From: Lachnospiraceae bacterium
Lineage (GTDB): Bacteria > Bacillota > Clostridia > Lachnospirales > Lachnospiraceae
Direction of reading: 5' to 3'
Assembly (NCBI GenBank): GCA_017614155.1
Contig: JAGACK010000038.1
Location: 1 to 53,656, forward strand
DNA: 53,656 bases
Shown here in pieces: positions 49,245 to 53,656 of the stretch (position 1 is the first letter of the stretch; each line of letters opens with the position of its first letter). The notes beneath the pieces were generated by a model, which had not been told where the DNA came from, made no database searches, and saw nothing but the letters and a program-made list of their open reading frames with translations. A program made the translations under genes and the position numbers.

Positions 49245-50288
49245 ATGAAAGAAAACAATCCTTTTACCCTGACATTTGGAAAACTCCCAAACGAATATAT
49301 ATCCCGAAATGACAACATATACGATATAGTAAGCTGTTTTGATGCCGATAACCCCGTAAGTCAGACATTCCTGATCGAAGGGGTACGCGGAAGCGGAAAA
49401 ACCGTGTTAATGACAGCTGTCAGTGCCGATCTGACAGAAAGAAAAAGGTGGATATCGGTTGATCTGAATCAAACCCAGGATCTCCTGAAAGATCTGGCAA
49501 TGAGACTTGTCATAGCCTGCAAAAAAGCGCCCGATATAATGAAAACAGGGTTTAATATATCATTTGCAGGTTTTGGAGTGGGAATAAACGACAGCAGCGG
49601 ATTTTATGATGAGGTTAGCATCATCGAAGAAATAATGGAGCAGCTCAAAAAAAAGAATAAAAGGCTGCTGATAACCATAGATGAAGTTTCAAATAGTGAG
49701 AATATGCGCAGATTCGCCAGCCAGTTTCAGCTGTTTGTGCGAAAAGACTACCCGATCTTTCTTATTATGACAGGACTGTATGACAATTTATACTCGATAC
49801 AAAATGACCCATCCCTGACCTTCCTTTTGAGAACTCCAAAGATCAGAACCGAACCTCTCGGTCTGAACCGCATCGCAAGACAATACTCTTCAATCTTTGA
49901 GATATCCGGTAATGAAGCCGCGGATCTTGCCATGATCACAAAGGGATATGCCTTTGCTTTTCAGGCTTTGGGAATGATCTATTATGAGCATAGAAACGGA
50001 TCAACTCTTGATGAAATGATCAACATGCTTGATGACATGCTCGACGACTTTGTATACAAAAAAATCTGGTCAGAACTATCGGGACGGGATAGAAATATCA
50101 TTCTATCAATCACAGAAGACAGGATGAAAGTCGGAGATATTTGCAAAAAAAACGACATGACATCAAACAATTTTTCCATCTATAGAGATCGTTTAATAAA
50201 AAAGGGAATACTCACTTCTCCGCAGCACGGATATCTTTCCATAGCACTCCCACGATTCAGAGAAGTTGTAAGTTCTTATCTGGAATGA
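49245..50288 (+). CDS. P-loop ATPase with C-terminal winged helix, paralog 1
   Basis: 347 residues of an AAA/Orc1-Cdc6-like NTPase group found in many Lachnospiraceae. Walker A is GVRGSGKTVLM (about 45-55), Walker B LLITIDEVS; FLIMTGLYDN holds the sensor region. The last 70 residues look like a winged helix (MTSNNFSIYRDRLIKKGILT). NNPFTLTFG is the family N-terminus. Function is not known. Ribosome site AAGGA. A paralog follows 195 bases later; the two are alike along their whole length but clearly diverged. Confidence 0.85.
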   Translation: MKENNPFTLTFGKLPNEYISRNDNIYDIVSCFDADNPVSQTFLIEGVRGSGKTVLMTAVSADLTERKRWISVDLNQTQDLLKDLAMRLVIACKKAPDIMKTGFNISFAGFGVGINDSSGFYDEVSIIEEIMEQLKKKNKRLLITIDEVSNSENMRRFASQFQLFVRKDYPIFLIMTGLYDNLYSIQNDPSLTFLLRTPKIRTEPLGLNRIARQYSSIFEISGNEAADLAMITKGYAFAFQALGMIYYEHRNGSTLDEMINMLDDMLDDFVYKKIWSELSGRDRNIILSITEDRMKVGDICKKNDMTSNNFSIYRDRLIKKGILTSPQHGYLSIALPRFREVVSSYLE

Positions 50289-50324
50289 TCATTATTTTCA
50301 CATCATAGAAAACTCTGCCAAGGG

Positions 50325-50353
50325 GGAGACAGAAGGACCGTCCCCCTGTCTCC
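50325..50353 (-). repeat. Palindromic interspersed repeat, copy C
   Basis: 29 bases; identical to the reverse complement of copy D and identical to copy E. It ends four bases before the 75-base duplicate of the GT2-TPR gene end. Confidence 0.92.
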
Positions 50354-50356
50354 TTT

Positions 50357-50431
50357 TTCCTATTATAAAAAATGCGTAGACTATCCCCCCTCAAAAGATG
50401 CCATAAAACGTTTGGGTTGACACCAAGATAT
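50357..50431 (+). pseudogene. Fragment of a second GT2-TPR gene 3' end (75-base repeat, copy 2)
   Basis: It reads in frame to KKCVDYPPSKDAIKRLG and a stop at 50418-50420, against KKCGDYPPSKDAIKRLG in the intact gene. One change alters Gly to Val; the other is silent. The upstream part is missing and repeat C takes its place. Confidence 0.85.
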
Positions 50432-50444
50432 AAAAGGATATAAA
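50417..50444 (+). promoter_or_regulatory. Promoter of ATPase gene 2, with -35 box inside the duplicated segment
   Basis: TTGACA (50417-50422), 16 bases, TATAAA (50439-50444). The -35 overlaps the fragment's stop codon. Confidence 0.6.
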
Positions 50445-50474
50445 ATTCTCTCATAGATATAAAAGGATATAAAA
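50427..50474 (+). repeat. Two 19-base direct repeats before ATPase gene 2
   Basis: GATATAAAAGGATATAAAA occurs at 50427-50445 and 50456-50474, ten bases apart, each itself nearly two copies of GATATAAAAG. The second ends ten bases before ATG 50484. They overlap the promoter and could be operators. Confidence 0.85.
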
Positions 50475-50483
50475 GGTGCCATT

Positions 50484-51521
50484 ATGAATAACCCTTTCAA
50501 CATTTCATTTGGAATAATCCCTCCGCAGTTCATCTCGAGATTATCGCAGACTTCGCAGATTCTCGACACCTTCAGGTCTGATACCCCGTCAAGCATGACA
50601 TATATACTAACAGGAGTCAGAGGTTGCGGAAAAACTGTTCTGATGACTTCTATCTCCGAATCTCTCAAGAGGGAAAAAGACTGGATCACTTTGGAATTAA
50701 ACCCCGAACGTGATCTATTGACACATCTGGCCGCCTCTCTCTATGCCATTCCGGAATTCAGAAAAATATTTGTTGAGGTCGGACTTGATTTTTCGGCATT
50801 GGGACTTGGCGTGAGCCTGGAAAACTCTGTTCCGGTATCAGATGCGGAAGTTGCAGTCGACCGAATGCTGTCATATATCAAAAAAACTAATAAAAGACTG
50901 CTGATAACCATAGACGAAGCAGCAAACACTGCTAATATGCGTGTATTTGCTGCATCTTATCAGATCTTTATCCGAAAAAACTATCCGCTCTACCTGCTTA
51001 TGACGGGATTGTATGAAAACATCTACACTCTCCAGAATGAAAAATCACTTACTTTTCTCTACAGAGCCCCCAAGATCATACTTGATCCTTTGAATTACAC
51101 TGCCATACGAGCTCATTATAAAAAAATATTTAACATATCAGATGATAAGGCAGAGAAAATGGCTGCTCTGACAAAGGGCTATTCATACGCTTTTCAGGTT
51201 CTCGGTTTCCTGATGTGGGAAAAACCCGAATGCTCTCTGGAAGACATACTCCCGGAATACGACCAATATCTTGAGGAATATGTATATAATAAAATATGGT
51301 CTGAATTATCTGATATAGACAGGAAAGTTTTGTACGCGATAGCCTCAACCGGAACAGAAGAAGTCACATCTATACGGAATTCCCTGAATATGAGCACTGA
51401 AAAATTCTCAGTATACAGGGATCGTCTCAAAAGAAAGGGTCTTATAGACACATCCTCATATGGAAGAATATCTCTTATTCTCCCAAGATTTGAATCTTTT
51501 ATAAAAATGCGTCTTGCATGA
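50484..51521 (+). CDS. P-loop ATPase with C-terminal winged helix, paralog 2
   Basis: 345 residues. Walker A GVRGCGKTVLM, Walker B LLITIDEAA, then LLMTGLYEN, matching paralog 1 in order and spacing. The C-terminal winged-helix region is MSTEKFSVYRDRLKRKGLID. Most of the divergence lies at about 85-130. The ribosome site is AAGGTG. It converges with flagellin 1. Confidence 0.85.
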   Translation: MNNPFNISFGIIPPQFISRLSQTSQILDTFRSDTPSSMTYILTGVRGCGKTVLMTSISESLKREKDWITLELNPERDLLTHLAASLYAIPEFRKIFVEVGLDFSALGLGVSLENSVPVSDAEVAVDRMLSYIKKTNKRLLITIDEAANTANMRVFAASYQIFIRKNYPLYLLMTGLYENIYTLQNEKSLTFLYRAPKIILDPLNYTAIRAHYKKIFNISDDKAEKMAALTKGYSYAFQVLGFLMWEKPECSLEDILPEYDQYLEEYVYNKIWSELSDIDRKVLYAIASTGTEEVTSIRNSLNMSTEKFSVYRDRLKRKGLIDTSSYGRISLILPRFESFIKMRLA

Positions 51522-51590
51522 ATGTGTGCATTTCCAAATCCGACCCAAAAACACCTATTTTCACATGTTAAATATCTCTGTCAAAGCATT

Positions 51591-51622
51591 AAAAAGAGAA
51601 CCGGCGATTTACGCCGGTTCTC
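51591..51622 (-). terminator. Terminator of flagellin 1
   Basis: GAGAACCGGCG and CGCCGGTTCTC (51596-51606, 51612-51622) form an 11-base perfect stem with loop ATTTA, followed on the minus strand by TTTTT. Confidence 0.95.
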
Positions 51623-51663
51623 CTTAAAGGGGTTATTTAGAGCTGTTTCAGCCTTATTTTTGA

Positions 51664-52887
51664 TTAGCCGAGGAGTGAGAGTACGCCCTGGTTGCTCTGG
51701 TTTGCCTGTGCGAGCATTGACTGACCTGCCTGCATCAGGATGTTATTGTTGGAGTATCTCACCATCTCAGTAGCCATATCTGTATCACGGATCTGGCTCT
51801 CAGCTGCAGTTGTGTTCTCAACTACATTGTCGAGGTTCTTGATGGTGTGCTCAAGCCTGTTCTGGATAGCACCAAGTCCTGACCTCTGCTCTGATACACT
51901 CCTGATAGCTGCTTCGATGCTGTCGATAGCATAGGTTGCGTTTGCAGGTGTGTTGCCTGTAACTGAAATTCCCTTGATTCCAAGACCTCTGGAATCCATC
52001 TTCTCTATATTGAAACTGATCTTGTTCTCAAAGTCCGCATCTGCACCAACATGAAGTGAAAGAGAAAGATCCTTCTTTGTCTTTACCTTTGCTACTTCAA
52101 CCTCAAGACCACTTGCTGATTTAAGGGCATCTTTATCCTGATTCATTGCAGTATTTCCAGAGATAAGTGATCCACCCTCAAATACTCCAATCTTATTGGC
52201 TCTAACTATTTCAGCAGCCATCTTATCCAGAGCATCATCCGCAGTTATCGTATTTGTGTTGTCATCGGTCGCCGTTCCTACAGTGTATTTTGTTCCGTCA
52301 ATAACTATCTCATCCCCAACATCAGGAGCATTCGCAGTTACCTTTACCTTTGAAGGATCTACAACTCCGTTAGCATCTTTGACCTCTTCTACCTTGAAGT
52401 ATTTTGCAAAACCTGCATCCTTGAAAGTCTGGTATTCTTCCTTCTTTCCAACTGGATCATCATCCGTCGGATCTCCTTTAAGAAGATAGGTCTCATTGAA
52501 CTTGGTTGTCTCTGCTACTCTGTCGATCTCGGTTGTGAGCTGCTTGATCTCGTTCTGGACATCCTGTCTGTCGGATGAGCTCATGGTTCCGTTTGCTGCC
52601 TTGGTTGCAAGTTCGTTCATTCTCTGCAGCATATCGTGTACTTCGTTGAGTGCACCTTCTGCTGTCTGAACTGCTGATATACCGTCTTCTGCGTTGGCTG
52701 ATGCCTGGGTAAGTCCTCTCATCTGCCTTCTCATCTTCTCGCTGATCGAAAGGCCTGCTGCATCATCTGCTGCACGGTTGATCTTGTATCCTGAAGAAAG
52801 CTTCTCGCTTGACTTTGCCTGTGCTCCTGTTGTGACACCGAGCATCCTGTTTGAATTCATTGCTGTGAGATTGTGCTGTACTACCAT
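51664..52887 (-). CDS. Flagellin
   Basis: 407 residues. The D0/D1 ends are standard: MVVQHNLTAMNSNRMLG and LSSGYKINRAADDAAGLSISE at the N-terminus (1-140), and the C-terminal coil ending MLAQANQSNQGVLSLLG. The middle (about 145-300) is variable and has a sequence close to KDLSLSLHVGADADFENKIS that is shared with flagellin 2. No signal peptide, as expected for type III export. AAGGAGGG precedes ATG and a sigma-28 promoter lies upstream. Confidence 0.97.
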   Translation of the reverse strand: MVVQHNLTAMNSNRMLGVTTGAQAKSSEKLSSGYKINRAADDAAGLSISEKMRRQMRGLTQASANAEDGISAVQTAEGALNEVHDMLQRMNELATKAANGTMSSSDRQDVQNEIKQLTTEIDRVAETTKFNETYLLKGDPTDDDPVGKKEEYQTFKDAGFAKYFKVEEVKDANGVVDPSKVKVTANAPDVGDEIVIDGTKYTVGTATDDNTNTITADDALDKMAAEIVRANKIGVFEGGSLISGNTAMNQDKDALKSASGLEVEVAKVKTKKDLSLSLHVGADADFENKISFNIEKMDSRGLGIKGISVTGNTPANATYAIDSIEAAIRSVSEQRSGLGAIQNRLEHTIKNLDNVVENTTAAESQIRDTDMATEMVRYSNNNILMQAGQSMLAQANQSNQGVLSLLG

Positions 52888-52977
52888 AATTTTTCCCTCC
52901 TTGAATTTGGACTTATTGGGGCATCCGCCCCATCCTTGAAGCTCGATGCCGATTCAACAAATAGCTATCTGACCTTT

Positions 52978-53004
52978 ATATCGACAGTTAATAAAAAAAC
53001 TTAA
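52978..53004 (-). promoter_or_regulatory. Sigma-28 (SigD/FliA) type promoter of flagellin 1
   Basis: On the minus strand TTAA (53001-53004), 15 bases, GTCGATAT (52978-52985), close to TAAA-N15-GCCGATAT. The leader of about 85 bases has a small hairpin, GGGGC with GCCCC (52918-52931). Confidence 0.8.
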
Positions 53005-53027
53005 CCCCTTTTTTTAATTTTTTTTCG

Positions 53028-53056
53028 GGAGACAGGGGGACGGTCCTTCTGTCTCC
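53028..53056 (+). repeat. Palindromic interspersed repeat, copy D
   Basis: 29 bases with arms GGAGACAG and CTGTCTCC, inner GGAC-G-GTCC and a GG/TT mismatch. It lies 24 bases upstream of the flagellin 1 -35 box. Confidence 0.92.
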
Positions 53057-53097
53057 TTTTAAAAACCACAGAAAACCCTTGATTTTACGAGCCCGAA

Positions 53098-53126
53098 GGA
53101 GACAGAAGGACCGTCCCCCTGTCTCC
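53098..53126 (-). repeat. Palindromic interspersed repeat, copy E
   Basis: Exact reverse complement of copy D, 41 bases away, plus an extra partial CCTGTCTCC (53127-53135). With D it makes an inverted pair between the two flagellin genes. Confidence 0.92.
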
Positions 53127-53156
53127 CCTGTCTCCCTAAATTTTTAAAAATACAGC

Positions 53157-53176
53157 ACCCCGGCATATGCCGGGGT
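53157..53176 (-). terminator. Terminator of flagellin 2
   Basis: ACCCCGGCATATGCCGGGGT is a perfect palindrome; on the minus strand it is followed by GCTGTATTTTT. It lies 52 bases past the flagellin 2 stop. Confidence 0.85.
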
Positions 53177-53228
53177 ACTGATTCGTACGTTTTTGAATGA
53201 ATGATAGCAGAATTTTGTTGGTTCGGTA

Positions 53229-53656
53229 TCAGCCGAGAAGTGAAAGGACACCCTGGTTTGTCTGATTTGCCTGTGCGAGCATTGACTGCCCGGCCTGCAT
53301 CAGGATGTTGTTGTTTGAATACTTCACCATTTCGGAAGCCATATCTGTATCGCGGATCGCGCTCTCAGCTGCTGTCGTATTCTCAACTACATTGTCGAGG
53401 TTCTTAATGGTGTGCTCAAGCCTGTTCTGGATTGCTCCAAGTCCTGACCTCTGCTGTGATACGCTCTTTATCGCTGCTTCAATGCTGTCGATTGCATAAG
53501 TTGCATTTGCAGGTGTGGTTCCTGTTACGGTGATATTCTTGATACCAAGTCCGTTGGAATCCATCTTCTCGATGTTGAAGCTGATCTTGTTCTCGAAGTC
53601 TGCATCTGCTCCTACATGGAGTGAAAGGGAAAGATCCTTAGTTGTTGTTACTGTAG
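53229..53656 (-). CDS. Second flagellin, cut by the window end
   Basis: The C-terminal 142 residues are present; the frame is open to the window edge, so the N-terminus lies outside. Apart from a few exchanges (SQQRSG for SEQRSG, SAIRDTDMASEMVKY for SQIRDTDMATEMVRY) it matches flagellin 1 over this region. Tandem flagellins are common in Lachnospiraceae. Confidence 0.95.
   Translation of the reverse strand, partial: TVTTTKDLSLSLHVGADADFENKISFNIEKMDSNGLGIKNITVTGTTPANATYAIDSIEAAIKSVSQQRSGLGAIQNRLEHTIKNLDNVVENTTAAESAIRDTDMASEMVKYSNNNILMQAGQSMLAQANQTNQGVLSLLG

Noticed and set aside
47268-53135. CRISPR array
   Set aside because: The 29-base repeats are palindromic, in both orientations, with irregular spacing of 41 bases to nearly 3 kb and no regular spacers.
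1-53656. tRNA, rRNA or riboswitch genes
   Set aside because: No cloverleaf with TTCGA arm, rRNA segment or familiar riboswitch core was recognised by eye; a covariance-model search would be needed to exclude one.

Overview
The window looks like chromosome of a motile, anaerobic Gram-positive member of the Clostridia, most likely Lachnospiraceae (Butyrivibrio/Roseburia-like). The pointers are a type III glutamine synthetase, an IreB–RuvX–DUF1292–RNase J–YlbF–MltG–O-methyltransferase–U32 housekeeping run, acyl-ACP thioesterase, a sigma-28-type flagellin promoter, strong AGGAGG ribosome sites and moderate GC. The assignment is inferred from gene content only. No rRNA, tRNA, CRISPR array or phage module was seen.

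Layout. 0-5.2 kb is an accessory, decaying stretch: a macro-domain gene with an internal deletion, a double GNAT fusion, a CPBP membrane protease, an ECF transporter S component, two small double-glycine-leader genes (one only 54 codons) and a 3'-truncated beta-lactamase-like lipoprotein. 5.2-11.5 kb is a sugar-use operon: GH2, a GPH-type symporter and a GH36 alpha-galactosidase. 11.5-15.2 kb has a PilZ protein with a zinc ribbon, a divergent PAP2 protein, a third double-glycine-leader protein, an SH3 protein and a DUF975 protein. 15.3-31.6 kb is a cell-surface glycan locus: glutamine synthetase III, fucosyltransferase, several GT2/GT4 enzymes, an ABC flippase, an acetyltransferase, and the full set for GDP-D-glycero-D-manno-heptose (hddA, an hddC-gmhB fusion, gmhA). 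31.6-38.9 kb is housekeeping: U32 peptidase, RNase J, ruvX, ireB, rsmE, prmA. 38.9-43.5 kb holds a HAD hydrolase, a B12-binding radical SAM protein, a UbiA-type polyprenyl-phosphate phosphoribosyltransferase and a GT-C membrane glycosyltransferase; I read these as a possible lipid-linked pentose pathway. 43.5-47.2 kb has a YjfB motility protein, CPBP protease, RidA with a histone-H1-like tail, CvfB and acyl-ACP thioesterase. 47.2-53.7 kb holds a truncated DUF3880-like glycosyltransferase, a GT2-TPR glycosyltransferase, two paralogous ATPases and two tandem flagellins, with five copies of a 29-base palindromic repeat.

How it fits together. Much of the window serves the cell surface: nucleotide-heptose supply, glycosyltransferases, an ABC flippase, polyprenyl-linked sugar enzymes and flagellins next to a TPR glycosyltransferase that may decorate them. 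Two cross-window patterns stand out. Three small genes share an LxxxELxxVSGG-type double-glycine leader, two of them fused to zinc-ribbon cargo. Four plus-strand genes have a promoter -10 box 6-8 bases from the start codon and no convincing ribosome site, which predicts leaderless transcripts.
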